This document shows, one piece after another, positions 12,312-22,100 of a DNA stretch of 64,000 nucleotides; positions within the stretch are counted from its first letter, which is position 1, and each line of letters begins with the position of its first letter. The position numbers and the translations under genes were made by a program. The notes under the pieces were generated by a model that worked only from the letters and a program-made list of their open reading frames with translations, searched no databases and was not told the origin of the DNA. Source of the stretch: Adineta steineri (Eukaryota > Rotifera > Eurotatoria > Adinetida > Adinetidae); the NCBI GenBank assembly GCA_905250115.1, contig CAJNOI010000326.1, positions 1 to 64,000 of the forward strand. Direction: 5' to 3'.

Positions 12312-12668
12312 TTAAGATTGTTGACCACTTTTTGCATCACATGCAACAATTTTAATTTTAGCGCCCGTACGTGTTTGTGGAGTTGCAGTTCCTGTATTAT
12401 GTTGACCTGGATTACTTTCTTTAATGGAATAGTCTTGTAGAATCAGTGTCCAAACATTGTCACAAAAACGATACGTGTTTAATTTTCCAGAAAAATGAAC
12501 TTTTTTATGAATTCGTTTATCAAGTGCTTCATTAATTGATCGATCAAATTCACTTAAAACTTTACTAGCTGCTTGTTCAGTTAATTGATTTCGCGAAATC
12601 ATTTCATCAAGTGTCTCTTGTAATGCAGAACCCAATGTTGTCTCGCGATAAAATTGATAGTTGGCCAT
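12312..12668 (-). CDS. GTF2A2: TFIIA gamma (small) subunit, intronless, with genome-encoded spliced leader
   Basis: The 118-residue protein matches the TFIIA small subunit over its length. It shares the N-terminal helical bundle (YRETTLGSALQETLDEMI), VLSEFDRSINEALDKR, and the diagnostic beta-barrel segment LNTYRFCDNVWTLILQD, ending in KIKIVACDA. Human TFIIA gamma is 109 residues. The protein joins TFIIA alpha/beta and TBP at RNA polymerase II promoters in the nucleus. The frame has no intron, unlike typical animal genes. The leader sequence (12670-12691) is fused one base (A) before the ATG. Downstream, AATAAA (12224-12219) is followed 24 bases later by A10. These are the marks of a retrocopied trans-spliced mRNA, sitting inside an SL RNA gene. 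The protein looks intact and may be functional. Confidence 0.93.
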   Translation of the reverse strand: MANYQFYRETTLGSALQETLDEMISRNQLTEQAASKVLSEFDRSINEALDKRIHKKVHFSGKLNTYRFCDNVWTLILQDYSIKESNPGQHNTGTATPQTRTGAKIKIVACDAKSGQQS

Positions 12669-12669
12669 T

Positions 12670-12691
12670 CTCTTGGTAAGTTGTAATAAGC
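12670..12691 (-). other. genomic spliced-leader exon fused to the TFIIA 5' end
   Basis: Minus-strand sequence CTTATTACAACTTACCAAG plus AG, preceded by GC, matches the bdelloid spliced leader as I recall it. It lacks the additional A present in the two intact local SL RNA genes (CAAAC rather than CAAC). It is followed directly by A and the TFIIA ATG, with no GT donor. Upstream sequence (to about 12735) resembles the promoter regions of the two intact SL RNA genes. Confidence 0.85.
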
Positions 12692-12824
12692 AAATTTTCT
12701 AGATGACATGCTGTCTACGACATCTACTATGTCTTTAAAAATATGATGTTGAAAAAACACAAGAGAAAGTAGAATGTGTAAGAACACAACATTTGTCGTG
12801 CTCCACGAATCATCGAGAAAAATT
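12692..12824. promoter_or_regulatory. bidirectional spacer with SL RNA promoter-like blocks
   Basis: The 133-bp spacer lies between the minus-strand leader of TFIIA and the plus-strand SL RNA gene. Both sides carry a related block reading roughly GTCGT-n10-CAT-n3-GAGAAAA-TTG just before the leader. The same block precedes the SL RNA gene at 16784. In snRNA-type genes a proximal sequence element occupies this region; here the assignment rests only on conservation among the three copies. Confidence 0.55.
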
Positions 12825-12931
12825 GCTTATTACAAACTTACCAAGAGGTAAATGATCATTACTGATCAAAAATACATGTTGCGATGACGAAATTGTGCGG
12901 ATTAGTGGTAACACTGATCTGCCAGAGCAAC
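12825..12931 (+). ncRNA. spliced leader RNA gene, copy 1
   Basis: The leader exon is 12825-12847 (...TTACAAACTTACCAAGAG), followed by the donor GTAAAT and an intron-like part with paired GTTGC...GCAAC ends. Total length is about 107 nt, close to the roughly 105 nt I recall for bdelloid SL RNA. A T-rich tract follows at 12934-12941. SL RNA donates its 5' exon to pre-mRNAs by trans-splicing. The leader here has one extra A compared with the leader fused to TFIIA, so it may be a variant or a non-functional copy. No clear Sm site was pinned down; ACTTTTTTT just after the hairpin is a candidate. Confidence 0.85.
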
Positions 12932-13034
12932 ACTTTTTTTTAAAAACAAAATAAAAAAAAGATAATCTATAACATATATATATATATATATAACCGTCAT
13001 TAAAAGTATACACACTACTAAATAGTATCACAAA

Positions 13035-13096
13035 AGGGTGTGGTTGTCTCTTCTTTAACAACATTCACATCCAATGGCACACCCTCACCCTCAAGA
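13035..13096. repeat. telomere-like G/C hairpin (H1)
   Basis: Left arm GGGTGTGGTTG and right arm CACACCCTCACCCTC enclose a short loop. It is one of ten similar elements in the window, all with the G-rich arm first on the plus strand. Confidence 0.55.
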
Positions 13097-13620
13097 TATG
13101 GGTTACTATCTTTAACTATTTGTAGATATATTTGTTTAAACAATGTGATGTAGAAATAATAATTCTATTGAAGTTTATCAAAAGAAAATGTTTATGCACT
13201 GTTAATTTATTGATTTATCATTGATTCAATAGAAAAATCGATGGAGAATTAATTATCATTTAGCAAGAAAAACATCATATCCGAAACTGATCATTGTTTT
13301 TATCGTCGAGAATTAGACAATTTACTTATTTGTCATAAATATCAAATAACTTAGAGTATTAAAATTATATAAAGGATGACGATGTTCATCTACATAAAAT
13401 ACTTTATAATCATCTGTTATTTGTTTAAAAATAGATTAATTCTATTCTATCTTCTAACTTGATCTTACAAATTTCGACTTCACAAAGAAAAAGAAACAAT
13501 TCAGATACATATATATTGACAAGATTTTATTTGAGAGAATTTAACTACCAACAATAAACAATTTTATTGAGACATTAATTGTATTCTAACTAATGAGATT
13601 AATATAATGAATCCTGATAT

Positions 13621-13863
13621 TTATACGACATATTCACAAAATGCTATATCACCTTCACACCAGCCTACACCAAAACCGTAAGCACGACAACATTTTGGAA
13701 CATGACCACCTCTTATACATGTATTATCACAAGCACCATAATGTTTGCATATCACGATTTGAACAACTAAAATATAAATAAATCTACCGTTATTGTTCAT
13801 GATTTTTAATATTAAATACTTACTGATAGCTAAGAAAACTATGAAGAATAAGAGGCGATTCAT
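13621..13863 (-). CDS. small secreted cysteine-rich peptide
   Basis: Two exons, 13824-13863 and 13621-13766, with a 57-bp GT-AG intron, give 61 residues. The N-terminus (MNRLLFFIVFLAIIVQIVIC) is a typical signal peptide. The mature part has six cysteines spaced C-x3-C-x8-CC-x9-C-x6-C and is rich in Gly and aromatic residues. Size, secretion signal and cysteine spacing suggest a disulfide-stabilised peptide of the defensin/antimicrobial type, but I do not recognise a named family and no activity can be inferred. It lies alone between the two SL cassettes. Splitting the signal peptide from the mature region by an intron is common for such peptides. Confidence 0.7.
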   Translation of the reverse strand: MNRLLFFIVFLAISKYLILKIMNNNGRFIYILVVQIVICKHYGACDNTCIRGGHVPKCCRAYGFGVGWCEGDIAFCEYVV

Positions 13864-15242
13864 GATAATATTTCTTTTGCGAAATAAACAATTGATTATA
13901 TATTAAATGATTTGTGTATGGTGGTGAATAGCTAAACAAAAAGAATTCAGTACATAATAGATAATCAAAATATAGTGAACATACTTTCGAATTTATGTTT
14001 AATTTCATATGAATCGTCGCCTTTTATACATAAACTGGAACAAAGAAAAGATATCTAAACGAATGTAATGTTTTCGCATAGATAAAGTGTCATCTATGTA
14101 TATCGCTTAGAACGAATGACCTAGATAAATAAAACTAAGAAGAAAGAATTAAATAGTTCGAACTAGACTAACAACAGCTTTTATTACTATTATGTAGTTT
14201 GAAATAAAATAAGAATTTGTATAAAATGTAATGGTAAAATATAATTATATAATTGATCATTCATAATAAGATATTTCTAATACTATTCAATTCTTTCAAA
14301 TAATTTCTAAACATAATTTTGTCGATTTATGAATGGAAAATGAAGATCTAATATAGAAAAATATTCAACGAATATCCACATTTATGCAGAGAATATATAT
14401 TGGATTTTTGTATATGAGATATACATCTATTTCAATGACTTTAACATAGAAACAAATAGTTGTTTTCTGATTAGAAGTATTTATTCTATTGTAATATCCA
14501 TGTATCTTTATGATTGATGACACTTCATTTAGTATCGTATTATACAGTTAGCTTAAGTTAATATTATAATATCAAAACTTCATTAAATTTCTATATCTTA
14601 CAGAATGGTTTATTCGGACCTGAAATTGCGAGTTTTTGAAAATATAGGATGTTTCCTTTATAGATGCTAATGTAGTTCAAGATTTGAATAACTTTCGTTG
14701 CATATACGTTCATTTATATAAGACGCCAGTAAAATGAAGAGAAGATGGTTGTTCATGTTTATATATAATTGTAATTGTAACTTCATTATATTTGTATTTT
14801 GGTTGTGTTTTTGGTTGATAATGATCGAAAAAGATCAAAAATTTCCCGTTATTATTAAAATATAAGTTTTCATTACATTTACTCTACATTTATTTTCTCT
14901 ATTTAAATTTGCATTAAAATCTCATGTCTTCATTATTATTTCTCATACATTATTTTTTGATTTATTTTAATTTGATTTTTAATTATTATTATTGACGATT
15001 TTATTATTTAAAATAGAAAAAAACATTATACGCTAGAAAAACTAGTGTAGTAGTTTTGTATAATTTTAGGAGAAAACAGTCCATGAAGGTAGAAATAAAA
15101 TAAAAAAATTCAAAATACAGAAGAAATTTTTAATTTTACATTAATTAAAAATTGATGGAATTATTTAAAGCAAAATCTACGACGAAAAATAATCCTAAAT
15201 GAAATACACAATTTAAAAATGTATCTGGAAAAATGAGCTATC
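13864..15242. other. non-coding spacer with decayed foldback arm
   Basis: No gene is seen. Bases 14815-14955 resemble one arm of the 5283-5790 foldback (GTTGATAATGATCGAAAAAG and TTAAATTTGCATTAAAATCTC), so this is an old copy. The remainder is AT-rich. Confidence 0.5.
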
Positions 15243-15588
15243 TTATATTTACAAAAAAGAAAGTATTTGGAATCGAATCAAATTTTTTTAGTTCAATTGC
15301 TTTCTTTTGCAAATTAGAATAACTGTCTCAGTTAACATTTTCTAACACACACATCCTCACGATGATGTTAGTTTTGTTTTGTCTGACATAATCCCGATGA
15401 TTGAAAGAAAAAAAGAATATATCGACAAGATGCAAGAATAACAACGTTATTTTTCTTATGAATGTAATAAATTTAATTCGTGTTGATGGTGTGTTATTAT
15501 ATAATTATTATTGTTCACAAAGACTGATAAACATCTGAAAAATAATTCTCATCATATACTATGAAGTTATTCGTTAGTATGCATACTT
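15243..15588. repeat. duplicated spacer, copy 2 (next to TCTP cassette)
   Basis: Direct-orientation relative of 11808-12056, with an insertion of about 100 bases near 15365-15485 (including ATGATGTTAGTTTTGTTTTG) that copy 1 lacks. It ends in the same TATTCGTTAGTATGCATACT segment. Confidence 0.75.
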
Positions 15589-15596
15589 AGGGATAG

Positions 15597-15770
15597 GACT
15601 GTTCGTAGTTCCAAGTTCGGATCAACTGGTCAATAGAACTACCAGTTCAGTTTCTTTCAAAGAACTGATGGCACAGTGCAGTTCTATTCAAAGAACTGTT
15701 GATACAGTTCAGTTCTTTTCAAAAAACTGGTGACACAGTTCAGTTTCTTTCAAAAGAACTATGAAAATTA
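15597..15770. repeat. degenerate AGTTC-type minisatellite
   Basis: Roughly 35-base units recur about four times, built around CAGTTC-n-TTTCAAAGAACTG, so each unit carries inverted AGTTC/GAACT words. It separates the duplicated spacer from the SL relic, and copy 1 lacks it. Confidence 0.6.
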
Positions 15771-15816
15771 CGTAAATATCTTATCAGCTATTTTTTATTG
15801 TTTTTGAAATAATAAT

Positions 15817-15892
15817 GTTGCTCTGGCAGATCAGTGGTATCACTAATCCGCACAATTTCGTCATCGCAACATGTATCTGATCGGATGGGATC
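15817..15892 (-). pseudogene. truncated SL RNA gene: intron portion only, downstream of TCTP
   Basis: On the minus strand it runs from GATCCCATCCGATCAGATAC through CATGTTGCGATGACGAAATT to the closing GCCAGAGCAAC, matching the SL RNA intron of the intact copies. The leader exon and donor are absent. An A-rich tract (minus-strand AGAAACAAAAAA, plus strand 15893-15904) abuts it, and AATAAA lies about 20 bases further upstream. This is the same arrangement as behind TFIIA. Confidence 0.8.
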
Positions 15893-16086
15893 TTTTTTGT
15901 TTCTTTAGAAATTTTTAGTTTATTTCCTTATATTTTTCTTCATACTGTTCAACAATGACAAAGAAAACAGATATTAATCATTTATATTTTAATGAAAATC
16001 GTTTGAACAAAAGAAAATCAAGCCATAATGTGAGAAAAAGAAAGATGATGATAATTAGAAAACAATGTTAATTAAGTTGCTTTTAT

Positions 16087-16611
16087 TTAGTATTTTTCTT
16101 CTCGGAGACCATCTTTAAAGTAGATGAAGATAGGTGTTGAACCATCTTCCCGATAATATTGAAGAACAATCATACCATCAGGATCCATCTTTTCACCAAG
16201 ATAAAAGGTATATTCATCGAATTTTGATAAAATTTCTTTGGCCAGTTTGGTCATACCTGCTTGAAAAGGTTGTACACGATCAGGTGCATTTTCTTCAAGA
16301 TATTGTTTAAGTTTTTTTGAATATTGTCTTAACCAATCTTTGAAACCTGCTTTATCGAATGGTGTTTCTACTAATTTATGAGTTAAAATGACATTAATAC
16401 CAGTTACTGTTGATGATGAAACACCACCTTCATCGGTAGCCGCTTCACTGTCTTCAGGGGCTTTATTACCACCGATAAATGAATCATCAATGTCGTTACT
16501 TTCTGAGATATTTTTGCCTTCAACTTCATAGTAAACGTCGTCAACAAGTTTCATTGGATATGAATCGCTGCATAATTCATCACCGGTAAATATATCAAGA
16601 AAAAGTTTCAT
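16087..16611 (-). CDS. TPT1: translationally controlled tumour protein, intronless
   Basis: The 174-residue product matches TCTP (human 172) throughout. It has the N-terminal DIFTGDELCSDSYP, the TCTP1-like signature IDDSFIGGNKAPE, an acidic flexible loop, the helical hairpin (FKDWLRQYSKKLKQYLEE... DRVQPFQAGM) and the C-terminal signature FYLGEKMDPDGMIVLQYYRE. TCTP is an abundant cytosolic protein linked to growth, translation elongation and stress survival. There is no intron, whereas animal genes usually have several. The minus-strand upstream sequence ends in a splice acceptor TTTTTCTAG 13 bases before the ATG, so the mRNA can still be trans-spliced. Downstream AATAAA and an A-rich tract lead straight into an SL RNA relic. 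The protein appears intact. Confidence 0.95.
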   Translation of the reverse strand: MKLFLDIFTGDELCSDSYPMKLVDDVYYEVEGKNISESNDIDDSFIGGNKAPEDSEAATDEGGVSSSTVTGINVILTHKLVETPFDKAGFKDWLRQYSKKLKQYLEENAPDRVQPFQAGMTKLAKEILSKFDEYTFYLGEKMDPDGMIVLQYYREDGSTPIFIYFKDGLREEKY

Positions 16612-16783
16612 GGTTGTTATTGATCTAGAAAAATAAAATTAACAAACAGCGCTTTTCTCGATAGTATCGAATGCACAATATATGTTTTGTCTTTACAAAT
16701 TTTATTTTTTCTTGTGTTTTTTTCAATACAATACCTATAAAGACACAGTAGATGCCGTACACCACATGTTATGAAGAAAAGTT
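16612..16783. promoter_or_regulatory. SL promoter-like spacer between TCTP and SL RNA copy 2 (inverted relative to cassette 1)
   Basis: AAAGACACAGTAGATGCCGT (16739-16758, plus strand) matches the minus strand of the first cassette spacer (AAAGACATAGTAGATGTCGT). CTTGTGTTTTTTTCAA also matches only when the other spacer is reversed, so the spacer is flipped relative to its flanks. Next to TCTP, the block ATACTATCGAGAAAA is kept, but the leader that should follow is replaced by an unrelated stretch ending in a splice acceptor. Confidence 0.6.
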
Positions 16784-16888
16784 ACTTATTACAAACTTAC
16801 CAAGAGGTAAATAATCTCCACCGATTAAATACATGTTGCGATGACGAAATTGTGCGGAGCAGTGGCAACATTGATCTGCCAGAGCAAC
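16784..16888 (+). ncRNA. spliced leader RNA gene, copy 2
   Basis: The leader exon 16784-16806 (ACTTATTACAAACTTACC...) is followed by donor GTAAAT and the conserved intron part ending GCCAGAGCAAC. Total length is 105 nt. It has the same extra A in the leader as copy 1 and begins with A where the canonical leader has G, so it may be a variant. ATTTTGAT just after the hairpin is a candidate Sm-type site. Confidence 0.83.
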
Positions 16889-16912
16889 ATTTTGATTTCA
16901 AAAAAAAATATA

Positions 16913-17093
16913 AAAAATACGGCGTTTCTACCCGTAAAAATGTGCGCTTTTAACGCGACGAAAAAAAACATTTTTGAAAGCAAAATGATGGACACATCCT
17001 TTGTTGTTAGCAGCTCGACTTTTTCTACAAAAAAAGAATTTTTCTTCAAGCGTAAAAGGTGCACATTTTTACGCGTAGAAACGCCGTATTTTT
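16913..17093. mobile_element. 181-bp MITE with long terminal inverted repeats
   Basis: The left end AAAATACGGCGTTTCTAC and right end GTAGAAACGCCGTATTTT are exact inverses, and the pairing extends inwards through TAAAAATGTGC/GCACATTTTTA. The interior carries no coding sequence. It begins about 25 bp after the SL RNA copy 2 gene, and cassette 1 lacks it. Confidence 0.85.
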
Positions 17094-17127
17094 CGTTCCT
17101 TGTCTGCCCGGGTACAGTTTCAGTGTA

Positions 17128-17210
17128 TGATTATTTGTATTTATATCGGCTTTGATTTATTAGAATTGTCATGAGGACCGTATTAGCATAATAGAATTTT
17201 ATTTTTGAAA
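17128..17210. repeat. dispersed repeat, partner at 41443-41520
   Basis: TGATTATTTGTATTTATATCGG...TTGATTTATTAG and ...ATTAGCATAATA recur with about 85% identity by eye at 41443-41520. Function unknown. Confidence 0.6.
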
Positions 17211-17548
17211 AAATACAAGTTCCGGTTTACAAAATCCGATTTTGTACTGTGTATTTATACGATACTTCTATATTTTTTGTAAAATGAAATATTTCGAAGA
17301 CTTCGACTTCTTTCGAGTATTTTAATCGTTTTCACTTTTGTTCCTAAGAATAATTATTTTTTGCAACATAATATGGATCAGTACCGAGAGTCGGTTACGA
17401 AATGATAAACTAGCCTCGTCGGTAAACTAATCGATTGAAATCACATGTTGTACCGAAAAAATTCAGATGAAACAGACAAAAAAACAGCGAAAAAATCTCA
17501 AATTCTTTTGAAAAACAATTCCTATAGAAAAATGGATCCAAATATAAG

Positions 17549-17772
17549 ATACTCGTGGACAAAAGTCTTTCTTACCTCTTTATTTCTGTGCTATCATACT
17601 TTGTTCAAAATTTATTGCCAAGTAGAGATATGATCTGAGAGTTTTATTGTATTGTGATTTGTATATCATATTGAAATAAAACTCTCAAGTTATATCTCTA
17701 CTTGGCAATAAATTTTATACAAAGTATGATAGCCCAGAAATAAAGAAGGGAAAGACTTTTGTGCGAGAGTGC
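17549..17772. repeat. long perfect-arm hairpin element
   Basis: Bases 17549-17645 are inverted at 17665-17772. Landmarks are ACAAAAGTCTTTC...GAAAGACTTTTGT and ATTGCCAAGTAGAGATAT...ATATCTCTACTTGGCAAT. The central loop is about 20 bases. Low arm divergence suggests a young MITE. No coding capacity. Confidence 0.8.
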
Positions 17773-19182
17773 AGTTTCGAATGGCATGTATGAGACATCC
17801 AACAAAAAAATATCTTTTTAAAATGATTCTCACAACAGGTAATTCAATAACCTATGCTTTGTTCCCTTTTTTACCAACTCTACCAGAAATTTATGTGGTA
17901 TCTTAGTTTTTGATGGTGAGAAGCAGAATCAACAAAGAAGACTTTCGACAAATTTCAACCCGTGAAATGTCTATCTCTACCGGCCGATTGATTTTTTTTA
18001 CAACTGATCCGGTTCCGGTACTGATATAGGGCGATAAATAATGAGTTTAAAGAACTAATTATGAATGAAGTTTCAGTCACATAAAATTTTGATGATGTGA
18101 TAGTAAGAATAGAATGAAAAATGATCCTAATGAATGTGGAATTCAAAATTAGAATAAAAAATATCTGAAATAGTAAAGAACTGTTAAAATCAATTCACTC
18201 AGAAGAAAAATACAATCGTGAAACAACAATATGAAAAAAGACGTAGGAAACGATTTATTCTGCTCGGTATATAGCCTCTTCGTCGAAAATCACATCGTCC
18301 AAGGGTGGGTGTGGGTAAGAGAAGAACAAAACACTCACACCCACAACACTGATTCGTTTTTGATCTCTAGTTGAAAAATCAATTTAAATTACAGATATCT
18401 ATCATGATTGGCAATTCGTCGCTGCTGGATTGCAATGAATATTAGTTAATTCATCTGACTTTCATGACTTTGATTATTTGTGGATAGAACTTTTACTCCT
18501 AATTGATGAGATCCGTTTATTTTCAGAGTGTTGATCTTGCATATATTAAATTTAGAACTGAATTTATGCATCTTTTTGCTGCTCTTCAGAAAAATACATC
18601 GTAATGCGATGAACAATTCTGCTTTTTATATATCTGATACAAAAATACTTACTTCATAGAGAACCAAAAAACGTTATTAAAATTGAGTCCTGACAAAGCA
18701 AATTATTTGACAGGTTCAAATAAAAATATATCAAACTAACCATGATTTATTTATTGATGATGATTTTTAATATCGTATTTTCATTAAAAACATGTCTGAT
18801 GATTGACATCAATATTGATCAATTCTTCTCTTTCTTTATCATGTTCTTCTTCACTAAAATCATAGATTTTTCTATAAAATTGAAAAAAAGAAAAGGATAA
18901 TTTCCAATTTAAATTTCATTTTATGCTTTGGGAAGCAATGAAATCCAACGGAAAATATTAAATTGAATCATTAATTTTTTATCTTACTTACGACGAAACC
19001 TTCTCTAGAACACTAATTTTTTCTCTTTGTGTTATCTTGGAAGAAATAAATGTGAGAAAAAGAGAGATATATAACTAGAGAGAAAATCTGCAACCAGTGT
19101 CATTTTGTTTTCATCGAAGACAAAGCAGAAGGAGAAGATTATTTTATTAGTTAACTAATTTATCAAAAACAAATCTTGTTGA
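17773..19182. other. non-coding spacer upstream of the NHL receptor gene
   Basis: No gene recognised. It contains telomere-like hairpin H2 at 18302-18345 (GGGTGGGTGTGGGTAAG... ACTCACACCCACA). The final 150 bases presumably contain the receptor promoter. Confidence 0.4.
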
Positions 19183-22100
19183 ATGATGTGGAATATCTAC
19201 GTATTTCTCATTACTCTTATGTTCCTTCTCAACAATGAAACATCAGGTAAATACTTTTATTTATCACATACTGAAGATTAGTAATTGTACAAATGACATT
19301 ATTCATTAGAGTTTTAGTTGAACAGAGGGGAGTGAAATAATAGATTATAGAATTTGACAGGAATTTCTGTTATACATTCAAAAGTGATGGTTCTCATCCC
19401 TTCTATACTCCAATCTAATTCATTTAGAGAATGCATCTCTCTCCAGCGATTCATTTTATTGTTAAACTGCATTGAAATCATAAAATGTTGACATAACTAT
19501 TAGTGATGAAATATGAATCATATGTGTGTCACATTGGAGAAATCTTTGAATATTTTATTCAAAAGAACGAATAGAATGACCGACTGTTTCTAGACATGGC
19601 ATTTATTTGATAGTGAAAACCAAAGTGAAGCTTTTAATTTTGTATCTAAAATTGGGTGTGGGTGTAGGTGTCGGTGTGCACATGGGTGTGGATGTGGGTG
19701 TGGGTGGGTGTGGGCGTAGGTGTCGGTGTGGATGTGGGTGTGGACGTGGGTGTGGATGTGGGTGGGTGTGGGCGTAGGTGTCGGTGTGGGTGTAGGTGTC
19801 GGTGTCGGTGTGGATGTGGGTGGGTATGGGCGTAGGTGTCGGTGTGAACGTGGGTTGGTTGGTGTTGGTGTCGACATGAATGAACGGAACATGATTCTAC
19901 ATATCACCCACGCCCTTTCTATTATTTAATTTGATGAGAATTTCAAAAGAAACAAAAATATACTATTGATAAGAAAACAAAGCATATTTTCGCTTTATTT
20001 TTATCTTAAAATATTTTTGTTAAATAATTTCTTCGAATTATTATTTAATTTTAGATTAGCAAGAGAATCATTTCCTTCCTTTCATATATTAGATTCAATT
20101 GAAATGATTCAATATCAATAAATTCACAATGTTTTTGATATGAAAATGAGAATTGATTTTGAATTTCAAAAGCATTTTGTTTAGATCTCAATTAATTTCA
20201 ATAAAGTCATTCTCATCCTAAACAATTCTTTCTTCCTCCATCGAATTCATTTTCGTTGAACAAATAAAAAAGTTTATTTCATTATTCTTTTGTCCTCAAT
20301 GATAATCATATCTTTTCAAGGATTGAAAATAATTATTTTTCTTTCGCAACAAAATAATCAATAAATAAAGTTGATCTTCTTCGATGAATTCAGCCTTCTC
20401 TTGGTTCATATTTGCAAATCATTCGAGAAAATAAAACAACAACCATAGAAATGTTTTCAAACTTAATCTGAATGAATTTTTTCAAGAAAAAACATAAATT
20501 AACAATTTCATTTCGTTTACAGTACCTGTCTAATATTTTTTATATTTTTCTCGTTTTAGCTCTTTCATTCAATCAACCAAAGTTTTCTCCAACACCTATT
20601 TGGAATTCCAATGGAATTACTTTTGCTAATCAATCGATTGTTGGTATATATCCTACAGACATTTTTGTGAACACAAACAACACAATCTATGTTGCTAATC
20701 GACAAAATAGCAGAATTCTAATGTGGCAAGAAGATAGTGTCAATCCAACAAAAACCATTCACGGTAATTTCACAGAACCCCGATCTCTCTTTGTGACATC
20801 AAATGGTGATATTTATATTGATGATGGTGAGAAGAATGGTGAAGTACAGAGATGGAGTGCAGAAACAAATACCTTTGTCACGGTGATGAATGTCAACTCA
20901 TCATGTCATGGTTTGTTTGTCGATATCAATGATACTCTTTATTGTTCAATGTACGAGCATCATCAAGTATTGAAAAGATCATTAAATGATGCTGTAATGA
21001 CTGGAAATCGTGTTGCTGCTGGAACATGTATTGAAGGAGATGGCTCGAATCAGCTCAGTAGTCCTGATGGAATCTTTGTCGATGTGAATTTTGATTTATA
21101 TGTGGCAGATTGTTTCAATCATCGAGTTCAATTGTTTCAGTCTGGAAAATCAAATGGCATAACAGTAGCTGGAAGTACATCACTAAAAGAAACAATTACA
21201 CTTTATTGTCCAAGTGCAATTATATTAGATGCTGAGAAATATTTATTCATTGCAGATTACTACAAGAATCGCATTGTTGGTTCAGGTTTGAATGGTTTTC
21301 GATGTTTAGTTGGATGTTATGCAAAGGGTCCACAATCTAATCAATTGGATGGACCATCCAGTTTGAGTTTCGATGGTTCTGGGAACATATTTGTTACTGA
21401 TACATCAAATCATCGAATTCAAAAATTTTTATTAATGAAAGATTCTTTTGGTAAGTTGAAGAAAACTTGAAGAAAATGATGAGATGTGAACAGATAAGTA
21501 ATAGAAGTTAATGAAGATATTTCAATATAAAAAGCGAAAGAAACCAAAAATGGTTGAGAAAGGTTAATTAAACCAATGTGTTTAATGAAGTGAATTGTTC
21601 AGATTAAAAAATAAAGAAAGAAAAAGCTGTGTCCTCAATGGGATGATAGAAAGGACTTTCATGTTTCATTTCATATGTTTGAAAGAATATTTTATCAATC
21701 AAACAGTTTTTATCGAAATAAAATCTGTTCATATCTTTGTCGTTATAGTTTTAGTATAAATTATTCTAGGATTTGACTTCATATCAAAGATGGGCGCGGT
21801 TCGTGTTTTTCAAAATTGTAACCGAACCGAAACCGATATCTGAAAAAGTAAGCCGAACCGAAGATAGGGAAAAATCAAAAACGCTAAACCAAACCGGACC
21901 GAACCGAATCTACTATAAAAAGAACCGACCCGAACCGAACCGAATCGAATCACATGATTCAAACATTTATTAATTCATAGATAAAATACTTTAATATTGT
22001 TTGGGATTCATTCGTGTTATTTTGACAGATAATCTCGACTGAAATGTATATTAACATAAGGTTTATTAATCTTCTATACTTTTATCTATATCACTTTCAA

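Noticed and set aside
16771..17155. Three overlapping frames over the SL RNA and MITE region
   Set aside because: The sequence is explained by an SL RNA gene and an inverted-repeat element; the frames show no protein-like composition.
19590..19929. Long Thr-Pro and Val-Gly frames on both strands
   Set aside because: They are translations of the G-rich telomere-like repeat and lie in an intron; no gene features.
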